A stretch of DNA of 64,000 nt from Thermomonas sp. (lineage in GTDB: Bacteria > Pseudomonadota > Gammaproteobacteria > Xanthomonadales > Xanthomonadaceae): contig NZ_JAMLIW010000001.1 in the NCBI RefSeq assembly GCF_023953935.1, positions 1-64,000 of the forward strand, given 5' to 3'. Below are positions 26,793 to 38,746 of the stretch, piece after piece. Under the pieces are notes generated by a model. That model was not told where the DNA came from, searched no databases, and saw only the letters and a program-made list of their open reading frames with translations. The stretch's first letter is position 1. The number at the start of each line of letters is the position of its first letter. The position numbers were made by a program, and so were the translations under genes.

Positions 26793-27302
26793 ATGACTGC
26801 CTACACGCCACCGCCGCCGCCCACCGACCCCGTCCGCATCACCGATCAGGCCACCGCCGTCGAAATGACCGCGCGGATCATCGCCGATGCCCGTCGCCAG
26901 GTCTGGATCCGCAGCCTCGACCTCGACCCGTGGCTGTTCGACCATCCGGACGTGCTCGACGCCCTGCGCGGCTTCGCCACCCACGGCCACGACACCCGCG
27001 TCCTGATTTTGCTGCACGACCACGCCGCGCCGCAGGCCGCCCACGCCAAGCTGCTGGACCTGGCCCAGCGCCTGCCCAGCGTGTTCGAGTTCCGCGAAGT
27101 CAACGACCCCGCCTATCGCGAAGACCGCTCGGCGATGGTGGCAGGCGACGCCGGTGGCTACTACTTCCGCGCCCAGGGCGACGCGTTCGAAGGCTCGGCC
27201 AATCTGTCTTCCCGCGCCCGGGTGCGCCAGCTCAAGGAGCGCTTCGACGAAATCTGGGAGCGCTCGCGGGTGATCAGCGAATACCGGGCGCTGGGGATCT
27301 GA
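26793..27302 (+). CDS. Hypothetical protein, DUF7931-like (phospholipase D-like half domain)
   Basis: A 169-residue protein 54 bases after purB in the same direction. It opens with a Pro-rich start, then MTARIIADARRQVWIRSLDLDPWLFDHPDVLDALRGFATHGHDTRVLILLHD. This recalls the first strand-helix units of phospholipase D-like domains in which a helper domain assesses a region on the same chain, but no HKD motif is present. It then reads HAKLLDLAQRLPSVFEFREVN and SANLSSRARVRQLKERFDEIWERS. Similar domains occur fused to acetyltransferases in pseudomonads as I recall. Function unknown, family tentative. Confidence 0.55.
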   Translation: MTAYTPPPPPTDPVRITDQATAVEMTARIIADARRQVWIRSLDLDPWLFDHPDVLDALRGFATHGHDTRVLILLHDHAAPQAAHAKLLDLAQRLPSVFEFREVNDPAYREDRSAMVAGDAGGYYFRAQGDAFEGSANLSSRARVRQLKERFDEIWERSRVISEYRALGI

Positions 27303-27390
27303 GGTCCAGCCAGCAGACGCTCGACACGAACGCCCGACACGCCCTCGCGAAAGCCGGCTTGGTGCGGCCGTCGATGCCCCATTCAGTTTG

Positions 27391-27411
27391 ATCCGGCTTA
27401 TAATTCCGGAT
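27391..27411 (+). promoter_or_regulatory. Candidate sucA promoter/operator palindrome
   Basis: The arms atccgg (27391-27396) and ccggat (27406-27411) flank a TATAAT box at 27399-27404. A -10 inside a dyad suggests repressor control. No good -35 is seen at the right spacing. The sucA start is 117 bases downstream. Apart from this, the 218-base gap 27303-27520 shows nothing notable. Confidence 0.4.
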
Positions 27412-27520
27412 TGTTTGCACGCCCGCGTTCGATCCTGATCCGGTTTTCGGCCGGACACGTGCGTCCCGGCTTCGGCCGGAACGGGATTCCCCATCCAAAT
27501 CGAAGGTCGCCAGCCACGCC

Positions 27521-30349
<2,829 letters not shown>

Positions 30350-30390
30350 ATCCCGCCCATCTACGCATTGCACCACGACAGGACGCCCTC

Positions 30391-31584
<1,194 letters not shown>

Positions 31585-31595
31585 TCCGCTTTACC

Positions 31596-31723
31596 CCCTC
31601 TCCCGCGCGCGGGAGAGGGCCGGGGTGAGGGCGCTCTTGTTCGCCACGCCCCACGCACCCCCATCCGGCGCTATACGCGCCCTCATCCGGCGCTTCGCGC
31701 CACCTTCTCCCGGGGGGAGAAGG
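31596..31723. repeat. Palindromic repeat cluster between sucB and lpd
   Basis: Within the 158-base gap there is a perfect 24-base palindrome (31596-31619, arms ccctctcccgcg and its complement) followed by gccggggtgagggc. A second stem, ccttctccc/gggagaagg, is at 31703-31723, and a duplicated catccggcgct lies between (about 31663-31700). The pattern is that of a REP-like or inverted-terminal-repeat element. In an operon it could stabilise the sucAB mRNA or reduce lpd expression. Confidence 0.7.
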
Positions 31724-31742
31724 AAACAGCAGGAACAATGCA

Positions 31743-33173
31743 ATGAGCGAACAACAACAATTCGACGTCGTCGTCATCGGTGGCGGCCCGGCCGGCTACC
31801 ACGCCGCGATCCGCGCCGCGCAACTGGGCCTGAAGACCGCCTGCATCGACGCCGCGCTGGGCAAGGACGGCAAGCCGGCGCTGGGCGGCACCTGCCTGCG
31901 GGTGGGCTGCATCCCATCCAAGGCGCTGCTGGATTCCAGCCGCCAGTTCTGGAACATGGGTCATCTCTTCGACCAGCACGGCATCAGCTTCGACAAGCCC
32001 AGGATCGACGTCAAGAAAATGGTCGCCCGCAAGGACGCCATCGTGAAGCAGTTCACCGGCGGGATTGCGGCGCTGTTCAAGGCCAACAAGATCACCCCGT
32101 TCTACGGCTTCGGTCAGCTGCAGCCGGGCAACGTGGTCAGCGTGAAGCAGCACGACGGCAGCACCGTTGAACTGAAGGGCACGAACGTCATCATCGCCGC
32201 CGGCTCCGATTCCATCGAGCTGCCGTTCGCCAAGTTCGGCGAGCACATCGTCGACAACGTGGGCGCGCTGGATTTCGACAAGACGCCCAAGCGCCTCGGC
32301 ATCATCGGCGCCGGCGTGATCGGACTGGAGCTGGGCAGCGTGTGGAACCGGCTGGGCAGCGAGGTGGTCATCCTCGAAGGCCTGCCGAGCTTCCTGCCAG
32401 CCGCCGATGCCGAAGTCGCCAAGCTCGCCGCACGCGAGTTCAAGAAGCAGGGCCTCGATATCCGCCTCGGCTGCAAGGTCGGCGGCACCGAGGTCAAGAA
32501 AGATGGCGTGCACGTGGCCTACACCGACGCCAAGGGTGAAGCGCAGGAACTCGTTGTCGACAAGCTCATGGTCTGCGTCGGCCGCCGCGCCGCCAGCAAG
32601 GGCTTGCTGGCCGACGGCACTGGTGTGCAACTCAATGAACGCGGTCAGATCGTGGTGGACGAGCACTGCCACACCGGCGTCGATGGCGTGTGGGCGATCG
32701 GCGACTGCGTGCGCGGGCCGATGCTGGCACACAAGGGCTTCGAGGAAGGCATCGCCGTTGCCGAACTGATCGCCGGCCTGCCCGGCCACGTCAATTTCGA
32801 CACCATCCCCTATGTCATCTACACCGAGCCGGAGCTGGCCTGGGTCGGCAAGACCGAAGAGCAGCTCAAGGCCGAAGGCGTGCCCTACAAGGCCGGCAGC
32901 TTCCCGTTCGCCGCCGTCGGCCGCGCGGTGGCGATGGCCGAACCGGCCGGCTTCGTCAAGGTGCTGGCGCATGCCGAAACCGACACCATCCTCGGCATGC
33001 ACCTGATCGGCGCCAACGTCTCCGAGCTGGTCCACGAAGGCGTGCTGGCGATGGAGTTCAAGGGCAGCGCCGACGACCTGGCCCGCATCTGCCACGCGCA
33101 TCCGTCGCTGTCGGAAGCCGTGCACGACGCCGCGATGGCGGTGCACAAGCGGGCGATCCACAAGGCGAACTAG
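31743..33173 (+). CDS. lpd: Dihydrolipoyl dehydrogenase (E3)
   Basis: An FAD enzyme that reoxidises lipoamide and reduces NAD. The protein has 476 residues. FAD-binding VVIGGGPAGYHAAIRAAQLG is at the N-terminus. The redox disulfide is Cys51/Cys56 in GGTCLRVGCIPSK. The NAD-binding motif is GIIGAGVIGLELGSVWNRLG. The FAD motif is VDGVWAIGDCV. The interface end holds the catalytic His-Glu pair in CHAHPSLSEAVHDAAMA. It is the last gene of the suc operon and may serve other 2-oxoacid dehydrogenases too. Confidence 0.98.
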   Translation: MSEQQQFDVVVIGGGPAGYHAAIRAAQLGLKTACIDAALGKDGKPALGGTCLRVGCIPSKALLDSSRQFWNMGHLFDQHGISFDKPRIDVKKMVARKDAIVKQFTGGIAALFKANKITPFYGFGQLQPGNVVSVKQHDGSTVELKGTNVIIAAGSDSIELPFAKFGEHIVDNVGALDFDKTPKRLGIIGAGVIGLELGSVWNRLGSEVVILEGLPSFLPAADAEVAKLAAREFKKQGLDIRLGCKVGGTEVKKDGVHVAYTDAKGEAQELVVDKLMVCVGRRAASKGLLADGTGVQLNERGQIVVDEHCHTGVDGVWAIGDCVRGPMLAHKGFEEGIAVAELIAGLPGHVNFDTIPYVIYTEPELAWVGKTEEQLKAEGVPYKAGSFPFAAVGRAVAMAEPAGFVKVLAHAETDTILGMHLIGANVSELVHEGVLAMEFKGSADDLARICHAHPSLSEAVHDAAMAVHKRAIHKAN

Positions 33174-33229
33174 CTGACAGACGGGAGATCGAAGTCAGCG
33201 TGCTCTTCTTCAGTTTCGTCATGACACAC

Positions 33230-33251
33230 AACGCCGGGGAAACCCGGCGTT
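33230..33251 (+). terminator. Rho-independent terminator of sucA-sucB-lpd
   Basis: The stem aacgccggg/cccggcgtt with loop gaaa is followed by tgcgttt. It lies 57 bases after the lpd stop and before the convergent hydrolase gene. Confidence 0.8.
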
Positions 33252-33269
33252 TGCGTTTCAAGGCATTCA

Positions 33270-34241
33270 TCACAACCCCAGCCGCATCCCCTCGCGGGCC
33301 ACATGAAATCCCGCCTGCTCGATCGTCTGTGATTCCGGGCTGTCGGCGCGCAGCAGCGGGTTGCTGTGGTTCATGTGGATGAAATACAGCTTGCCGCGCT
33401 CACTGGCGGGCAAGTCCGCGAGCAACGTCATCGTGTGGGTCACCAGCGGGTGCGGGATCTCGTCCATGTTGCGGCCCGGCAGTTCGCCCATGCTGTAGAA
33501 GGTGGCGTCGACCAAGGCGTAGTCCACTGTCGCCAGCACGTCCTTCAGGCTGCGCCCCCATTTTTCCCAGCCGTCGATGTCGGGGATGAACAGCGCCGAT
33601 TTGCTCGGTCCACGGATCAGGAAACCCACGGTTTCGGAATACTCGTCGCGGTGCGGCACCCGCAGCGGCGTGACGGTGAGGCCACCGGGCAGCACGGTCG
33701 GCTGTCCGTCCTCCAACGGCTGCAAGGCGATGTTGCGCAGGGCCACCAGCTGGCTCCAGGGGCCGTTGTCGGTCAGGAAGACGCGCATCCTCGGCATCGC
33801 GTAGACCGGTACGTCCTTCGCCCCCATCACCTCGCGGCCGAACTGCATCAGGCCGGTGTAGTGACCGATATGCGCGTGGGTGAGAAACACCCCGCCGAAG
33901 CTGAAGCCGGTGTGCGGTGCTTCCAGTTCCAGCCGATACCACTGCTCCGGGAAATTGGGCGTGGCGTCGAACAGGTAGTCGACCTTGGAAACCGGATCAA
34001 TCAGCGCCAGCGATGACGTCGGGTGACGCAGGTCCGGGTGTTCCCAACCGGGCATGCAATGCGGCTTGAAGCAGCCGGCCTGCGGGTAGCCGCCGTCCTG
34101 ACTGGTGCCGAGGATGTAGAGATAGGGCGTCTCCGGGTGCGTTGCAGACGAAGCCTCGGCGGCGATCGCAGGGACCGCACTACCGAGCAGGAGCAAAGCA
34201 GCGGCCAACCATGCAGCAGGCGTTTTCGCGGCAATCGGCAC
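33270..34241 (-). CDS. Exported PqqB-like metallo-beta-lactamase-fold protein
   Basis: A 323-residue protein beginning with a signal peptide (WLAAALLLLGSAVPAIAAE). The start is GTG 34241. The mature part resembles PqqB-type hydrolases: YILGTSQDGGYPQAGCFKPHC, then VFLTHAHIGHYTGLMQFGREVMG, then DIDGWEKWGRSLKDVL, DATFYSM and FIHMNHSNPLL. The usual HxHxDH motif reads HAHIGH, with Gly in place of Asp, so one metal site is altered. PqqB itself is cytoplasmic; this is a secreted relative with unknown substrate. No other pqq genes are near. It converges on lpd. Confidence 0.75.
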   Translation of the reverse strand: MPIAAKTPAAWLAAALLLLGSAVPAIAAEASSATHPETPYLYILGTSQDGGYPQAGCFKPHCMPGWEHPDLRHPTSSLALIDPVSKVDYLFDATPNFPEQWYRLELEAPHTGFSFGGVFLTHAHIGHYTGLMQFGREVMGAKDVPVYAMPRMRVFLTDNGPWSQLVALRNIALQPLEDGQPTVLPGGLTVTPLRVPHRDEYSETVGFLIRGPSKSALFIPDIDGWEKWGRSLKDVLATVDYALVDATFYSMGELPGRNMDEIPHPLVTHTMTLLADLPASERGKLYFIHMNHSNPLLRADSPESQTIEQAGFHVAREGMRLGL

Positions 34242-34345
34242 GGTTCATCCGGATAATGCAGTTCCGAGCTTCAGGGTACACGTTAATGTCGCTGGAGAGC
34301 ATGCTTATCCTGGCCGCAAAGCCCTGATTCCGATCATGGTTCGAC

Positions 34346-34415
34346 AGGCTCACCACGAACGGAATCAGGCGCAAAGTGTGGGCGCTTGCGAAGGCTCACC
34401 ACGAACGGAATCAGG
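34346..34415 (+). repeat. Two 24-base direct repeats spaced 46 bases
   Basis: The 24 bases aggctcaccacgaacgg plus aatcagg occur at 34346-34369 and 34392-34415. The inverted piece cctgattccg (34323-34332) lies just before. The core resembles the widespread ttcgacaggctcaccacgaac dispersed repeat. This occupies most of the 248-base gap 34242-34489; nothing else is seen there. Confidence 0.75.
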
Positions 34416-34489
34416 GTGCTCGTCAGGGTGCCCCCATCCAGATTCTCGTCCGTTGAAATGTGGCACGTCTGCGGTGGCACAATGTCGCC

Positions 34490-35095
34490 ATGAAATCCCT
34501 GTGCGTTTACTGCGGCTCCAACGCCGGCAGCGACCCCGCCTATGCCAGCCTCGCCAGTACCCTCGGTACGCAACTGGCCGAAAACGGCCTCACCCTCGTG
34601 TACGGCGGCGGCAACGTCGGCCTGATGGGCATCGTGGCCGATGCCGCGATGCAGGCCGGCGGCGACGTGATCGGGGTGATTCCCGAGCAGCTGATGCAGT
34701 GGGAAGTGGCGCACAAGGGTGTGACGCGGCTGGAAGTGGTCGATTCCATGCACACGCGCAAGGCGCGGATGTTCGAGCTGGCCGATGGTTTCGTCGCCCT
34801 GCCCGGTGGCTTCGGCACCCTGGACGAGATGTTCGAAATGCTGACCTGGCGGCAGCTCGGCCTTGGCAACAAGCCCTGCGCCTTCCTCGACGGCAACGGT
34901 TTCTGGAATCCGCTGATGGCCATGCTGGACACGATGGTGCGCGAGCGCTTCCTGCACCCGGAGCAGCGCGACGATCTGTGGCAGGGCCATGACATCGGCG
35001 CCATGCTCGCGTGGATGCGCGGGTATGTGCCGGCGCGGGCCGACAAGTGGCTGGACGAAAAGCGCCGCAGTCAGCTGAAATCGGAGTCCGCATGA
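34490..35095 (+). CDS. LOG family protein (TIGR00730 type, nucleotide 5'-monophosphate phosphoribohydrolase)
   Basis: A 201-residue Rossmann-type protein. CVYCGSNAGSDPAY is at the N-terminus. The family motif YGGGNVGLMG follows, then GVIPEQL and MHTRKARMFELADGFVALPGGFGTLDEMFEMLTWRQLG, where PGGFGTLDE is the second hallmark. Such proteins release free base from nucleotide monophosphates, including cytokinin precursors in plants and some bacteria; the true substrate here is unknown. Start at ATG 34490. The stop overlaps the next gene as ATGA. Confidence 0.92.
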   Translation: MKSLCVYCGSNAGSDPAYASLASTLGTQLAENGLTLVYGGGNVGLMGIVADAAMQAGGDVIGVIPEQLMQWEVAHKGVTRLEVVDSMHTRKARMFELADGFVALPGGFGTLDEMFEMLTWRQLGLGNKPCAFLDGNGFWNPLMAMLDTMVRERFLHPEQRDDLWQGHDIGAMLAWMRGYVPARADKWLDEKRRSQLKSESA

Positions 35096-36096
35096 GCCTG
35101 CCAACCCGATTCCGCGCCTTCCGCATCCACAGCGACGCCAGCGGCTACCGCAGCGGGATCGAGTCGATTGCGCTGGAGGATCTCAACCCCGGCGAAGTCG
35201 TGATCAAGGCCGCGTACTCGTCGGTCAACTACAAGGACGCGCTGGCCGGTACCGGCCAGGGCAAGATCCTGCGCCGGTTCCCGCTGGTGGGCGGGATCGA
35301 TGTGGCCGGCCATGTGGTCGCCTCCACCGATCCGGCGTTCAAGGAAGGCGATGCGGTGCTGACCACCGGCAGCGGGCTGTCGGAAACCCGCGACGGCGGC
35401 TATTCGGAATATGCGCGCCTCGACGCCCGCTGGGTCATTCCCCTGCCCGCTGGCCTGAGCCTGCGCGAGTCCATGCTCCTCGGCACCGCCGGTTTCACCG
35501 CCGCGCTCGGGCTGCTGCGGATGGAAGACAACCGGCAGACGCCGGCGCTGGGCCCGCTGGCCGTCACCGGCGCGACTGGTGGGGTCGGCTCGCTGGCCGT
35601 CGCCATTTACCGTCAGGCCGGCTATGAGGTCCATGCGATCAGCGGGAAATCGGAACACGCGGACTACCTGAAGACGCTGGGCGCCGCCGAAGTGCTGGGC
35701 CGCGAGGCGCTGGCCACCACCCGACCGATGGACAGCGCCCGCTTCGGTGGCGGCCTCGACAACGTCGGCGGGCCAATGCTGGCCGCCCTGCTCGCCCAGA
35801 CCGCGCCCTACGGCAACGTCGCCAGCTGCGGGCTGGCGGCCTCACCGGAGCTGCATGCGACGGTGATGCCCTTCATCATCCGCGGCGTCTCGCTGTTGGG
35901 GGTGGCCTCGGCCGGCACCGCCCGCGACATCCGCGAGGAGGTCTGGCGTCGGCTGGCCGGTGACTGGAAGCCGGCGACGCTCGGGCAGATCCACCTGCGC
36001 GAAGTCGGGCTGGATGGCCTGCCCGCGGTGTTTGCCGATATGCTGGAAGGCAAATCGCTGGGCCGTACGCTGGTGCAGCTCGGGAATGTCGCCTGA
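35092..36096 (+). CDS. acuI: Acrylyl-CoA reductase-type NADPH oxidoreductase (AcuI/YhdH)
   Basis: A 334-residue zinc-independent medium-chain dehydrogenase. VVIKAAYSSVNYKDALAGTGQGKILRRFPLVGGIDVAGHVV is the diagnostic AcuI/YhdH N-terminus. The Rossmann motif is VTGATGGVGSLAVAI. DNVGGPMLAALLAQT and RGVSLLGVASAGT follow. The enzyme reduces acryloyl-CoA to propionyl-CoA, usually as detoxification. It overlaps the LOG gene by four bases. The link between the two activities is unclear. Confidence 0.93.
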   Translation: MSLPTRFRAFRIHSDASGYRSGIESIALEDLNPGEVVIKAAYSSVNYKDALAGTGQGKILRRFPLVGGIDVAGHVVASTDPAFKEGDAVLTTGSGLSETRDGGYSEYARLDARWVIPLPAGLSLRESMLLGTAGFTAALGLLRMEDNRQTPALGPLAVTGATGGVGSLAVAIYRQAGYEVHAISGKSEHADYLKTLGAAEVLGREALATTRPMDSARFGGGLDNVGGPMLAALLAQTAPYGNVASCGLAASPELHATVMPFIIRGVSLLGVASAGTARDIREEVWRRLAGDWKPATLGQIHLREVGLDGLPAVFADMLEGKSLGRTLVQLGNVA

Positions 36097-36100
36097 GTGC

Positions 36101-36128
36101 TTGCACAGCGAAAACCGATGGCTACAAT
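36101..36128 (+). promoter_or_regulatory. Sigma-70-like promoter of the PilH-like gene
   Basis: A -35 TTGCAC (36101-36106) and -10 TACAAT (36123-36128) with a 16-base spacer sit 24 bases before the ATG at 36153. An acggggac sequence near 36141-36148 may serve as ribosome-binding site. Confidence 0.6.
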
Positions 36129-36152
36129 TTACATGGAATCACGGGGACTCCC

Positions 36153-36521
36153 ATGGCACGCATCCTGATCGTTGACGACTCACCCTCCCAGTTGATGAGC
36201 ATCCGCCGCATCGTCGAGAAGCTCGGCCACGACGCGCTCACCGCCGAGGACGGCGCCGCCGGCGTGGAAGCCGCCAAGCGCGAGATCCCGGATCTGGTGC
36301 TGATGGACGTGGTGATGCCCAACCTCAACGGGTTCCAGGCCACCCGCTCGATCAGCCGCGAGCCCACCACCCGCCACATCCCGGTGATCCTGGTCACCAC
36401 CAAGGATCAGGACACCGATCGGGTCTGGGGCATGCGCCAGGGCGCCAAGGCCTACATCACCAAGCCCTTCAGCGAAGCGGAGCTGGCGGCGGTCATCGCC
36501 CAATACGTCGGCAACGCATGA
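36153..36521 (+). CDS. pilH: Single-domain response regulator, PilH-like
   Basis: A 122-residue CheY-fold protein without output domain. The acidic pair is Asp8-Asp9, the phosphoacceptor Asp52 lies in LVLMDVVMPNLNGFQATRSI, Thr82/Thr83 lie in ILVTTKDQDTDRVWG, and Lys104 lies in YITKPFSE. The wording is closest to PilH of the type IV pilus chemosensory system. The rest of that system (pilGIJ, chpA) is not in the window, so it is either a detached pilH or a paralogue. It has its own promoter. Confidence 0.8.
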   Translation: MARILIVDDSPSQLMSIRRIVEKLGHDALTAEDGAAGVEAAKREIPDLVLMDVVMPNLNGFQATRSISREPTTRHIPVILVTTKDQDTDRVWGMRQGAKAYITKPFSEAELAAVIAQYVGNA

Positions 36522-36584
36522 GCCGCGGGGCGCGCCCATTGCCTTGAATCCGCGCACGCGCTGGCATTGCGGCGCGTGCCGGCC

Positions 36585-37499
36585 TCATTCGCGCTGCCAA
36601 TCGCTGCCAAACGCATCGCGCATCGTCGCGTAGGCCTTGCGCTGCGATTCGCTGCGCGCGCGCGGGGCGAGGATTTCCAGCTCGACGATCTGGTCGCCCG
36701 CACCGTCACGGCCGTCGGGCAGGCCGCGCCCGCGCAGGCGCAGCTTGCGGCCGGATTCGGAATCGGCCGGCACTTTCAACTGCACCGGCCCGCCCAGCGT
36801 CGGCACGCTGACGCTGGCGCCCAGCGCCGCCTCCCAAGGGGCGACCGGCAGGGTGTAGATCACGTTCAGCCCGTCCACTTCGAACTGCGGATCGGCGGCG
36901 TACTCGACTTCCAGCAGCAGGTCGCGCCCGCCCTGCCCCTGCCGCGCCAGCCGGATCGCCTGGCCGGGTTTGATGCCCTTGGGGACACGCACGTCGAGGG
37001 TGCGGCCATTGATCGTGATGCGCACGTTTTCGCCGGCAAACACGGCACGCAGCGGCACCGCCAGCCGGGCACGGGTATCCTGCGGCGGCGCGCCACCGGG
37101 CCGCACCGGGCCGGAGCCACCGCCACGCCCGCGTCCGAACAGGTTTTCGAAGAAATCCGAAAACCCGCCACCGGCGCCGCCACCGGCAAAAATTTCCTCG
37201 AAATCGAAATCAGGTTGGCCGCCCGGGCCGCGACCGTTGCCGAACCCGCCGGGCGGCGGGCGCACCTGGTCGCCAGGCCGATAGCCGCCGGCGCGCAGCT
37301 GGTCGTAGGCCTTGCGTTTGGCCGGGTCGCGCAGCGCCTCATAGGCTTCGTTGACCGCCTTGAAGCGCTCCTCGGCGCCTTTTTCCTTGCTGACATCGGG
37401 ATGGTATTTGCGCGCCAGCCGGCGGTAGGCGGTCTTGATTTCCGCCTCGCCGGCGCTGGGTTCAATCCCGAGGATCGCGTAGTAGTCCTTGAATTCCAT
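36585..37499 (-). CDS. DnaJ-family co-chaperone, CbpA type
   Basis: A 304-residue type II J-protein. The J domain (3-70) has the HPD tripeptide in YHPDVSKEKG and stimulates DnaK. A Gly/Phe/Pro-rich stretch (about 75-150) follows, then two substrate-binding beta domains (TRARLAVPLRAVFAGENVRI; IYTLPVAPWEAALGASVSVPTLGG). The cysteine zinc fingers of DnaJ are absent, as in CbpA. Start at ATG 37499. It lies downstream of hsp20 but behind a strong terminator, so it is probably transcribed separately. Confidence 0.9.
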   Translation of the reverse strand: MEFKDYYAILGIEPSAGEAEIKTAYRRLARKYHPDVSKEKGAEERFKAVNEAYEALRDPAKRKAYDQLRAGGYRPGDQVRPPPGGFGNGRGPGGQPDFDFEEIFAGGGAGGGFSDFFENLFGRGRGGGSGPVRPGGAPPQDTRARLAVPLRAVFAGENVRITINGRTLDVRVPKGIKPGQAIRLARQGQGGRDLLLEVEYAADPQFEVDGLNVIYTLPVAPWEAALGASVSVPTLGGPVQLKVPADSESGRKLRLRGRGLPDGRDGAGDQIVELEILAPRARSESQRKAYATMRDAFGSDWQRE

Positions 37500-37551
37500 T
37501 GCCTGCCCTGCTGCCTGCCCTGCCCACGCCGCCCGGTCCGGACCGACGCTT

Positions 37552-37583
37552 GAAAAAAATGGCCCGCGACGTGCGCGGGCCAT
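37552..37583 (-). terminator. Strong Rho-independent terminator after hsp20
   Basis: A perfect 10-bp stem atggcccgcg/cgcgggccat with loop acgtg (37559-37583), followed on the minus strand by an unbroken T run (37553-37559). It separates hsp20 from the cbpA-like gene. Confidence 0.88.
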
Positions 37584-37636
37584 CAGTTTACGGCAGCCGC
37601 CGCGACCGCCGGATCAGCGCACCATCGCGGCTTCGA

Positions 37637-38131
37637 TCACGAAGCGCGCAGGCCGCTGTTGCCGACCTGGATCCGGCGCGGGGTGGTTTCCGGGCGCTTG
37701 GGGATGCTGATTTCCAGCACACCGTTGCGGCCTTCGGCGGTGATGCCTTCGGCATCCGCGCTGTCCGGCAGGGCAAAGCGGCGGTGGAACACGCCGTAGC
37801 GGCGCTCAACCCGGCTGTAGTGCTCGTCGCTTTCGGCAAACTCGCTCTTGCGCTCGCCCTTGATCGACAAGATGCCCTTGTCCATCAGGATTTCGACCTC
37901 GCCCGGATCGACGCCCGGCAGGTCGGCCTGGATCACGAAGCGGGCGGCCTCTTCACGGATGTCGACCCGCGGGGTCCACTGGCTGGTGACCACCGAAGAA
38001 TCGTCGCCAAGCTCGCCCAGCTGGAAGAAACGATCGAAGAACTGGCGCAGGTCGTCCTGCTGCAAACGCTGTCCGTCGCGCTGCTCAGCGCGCGCGAAAC
38101 GCGGCCCGTGTGCATGCCTCATCGGGTTCAT
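37637..38131 (-). CDS. Small heat-shock protein, Hsp20/alpha-crystallin family
   Basis: A 164-residue ATP-independent holdase. The N-terminal arm is basic and Gln-rich (MRHAHGPRFARAEQRDGQ). The alpha-crystallin domain spans about 50-145: WTPRVDIREEAARFVIQADLPGVDPGEVEILMDKGILSIKGERK, then YGVFHRRFALPDSADAEGITAEGRNGVLEISIPK. The oligomer motif is IPK rather than IxI. ATG 38131 has aggag six bases upstream. A sigma-32-like promoter lies at 38174-38201 and a strong terminator after the gene, so it is monocistronic and probably heat-induced. Confidence 0.95.
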   Translation of the reverse strand: MNPMRHAHGPRFARAEQRDGQRLQQDDLRQFFDRFFQLGELGDDSSVVTSQWTPRVDIREEAARFVIQADLPGVDPGEVEILMDKGILSIKGERKSEFAESDEHYSRVERRYGVFHRRFALPDSADAEGITAEGRNGVLEISIPKRPETTPRRIQVGNSGLRAS

Positions 38132-38173
38132 GGTGCTCTCCTGTCTGCGTGGCCCCACGGCCACCTGCTCCCG

Positions 38174-38201
38174 ATATGGGATCATGCGGGCGGCATGCAA
38201 G
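38174..38201 (-). promoter_or_regulatory. Sigma-32 (RpoH)-like promoter of hsp20
   Basis: Reading on the minus strand, CTTGCA (38201-38196) is followed after 15 bases by CCCATAT (38180-38174). This is close to the RpoH consensus CTTGAA - N13-17 - CCCCATNT. It lies 42 bases before the hsp20 start. Confidence 0.75.
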
Positions 38202-38263
38202 ACGTTGTATTGCCGGCAGCGTGCCCCCATTCAATCCACTTTCAGGTTTCCAGGAGCGCTCCC

Positions 38264-38746
38264 ATGCCCATCCAGCCCGGTGATCGCATCCCGGAAGCGG
38301 TCTTGCAGTACATCGACGATGGCGTGCGCAAGATCAACGCCGCCGAATTGTTCGCGCATCGCCGCATGGTGTTGTTCGCCGTGCCCGGCGCCTTCACGCC
38401 GACCTGTTCCCAGCGCCACCTGCCGGGTTATGTCGAGCACTTCGATGCCTTCAAGCAACGCGGCATCGAGGTGGCCTGCATGGCAGTCAACGATCCCTTC
38501 GTCATGCAGGCCTGGGGGAAGGACCAGCACGTCCCGACCGGACTGCGCCTGCTGGCCGACGGCAACGGTGACTTCACCCGCGCGCTGGGCATGACGTTCG
38601 ACGCCAGCGGTTATGGCATGGGGATTCGCAGCAAGCGTTTCGCCCTGTATGCCGATGACGGCATCGTGCGCGGGCTGTGGGTCGAAGCACCGGGCGAACT
38701 GCGGGTGTCAGCGGCCGACGCTGTGCTCGCCCGACTGTCCGCCTGA
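38264..38746 (+). CDS. Peroxiredoxin, Prx5/hybrid-type
   Basis: A 160-residue thiol peroxidase of the Prx5 group, which uses glutaredoxin or thioredoxin as reductant. The peroxidatic Cys48 lies in VPGAFTPTCSQRHLPGY, and Asn/Asp positions lie in ACMAVNDPFVMQAWG. LLADGNGDFTRALGMTFDASGYGMGIRSKRFALYADDGIV is the typical dimer-face stretch. There is no fused glutaredoxin domain. The ATG at 38264 has aggagcg upstream. The end overlaps the convergent pbpC 3' end by 39 bases. Confidence 0.93.
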   Translation: MPIQPGDRIPEAVLQYIDDGVRKINAAELFAHRRMVLFAVPGAFTPTCSQRHLPGYVEHFDAFKQRGIEVACMAVNDPFVMQAWGKDQHVPTGLRLLADGNGDFTRALGMTFDASGYGMGIRSKRFALYADDGIVRGLWVEAPGELRVSAADAVLARLSA

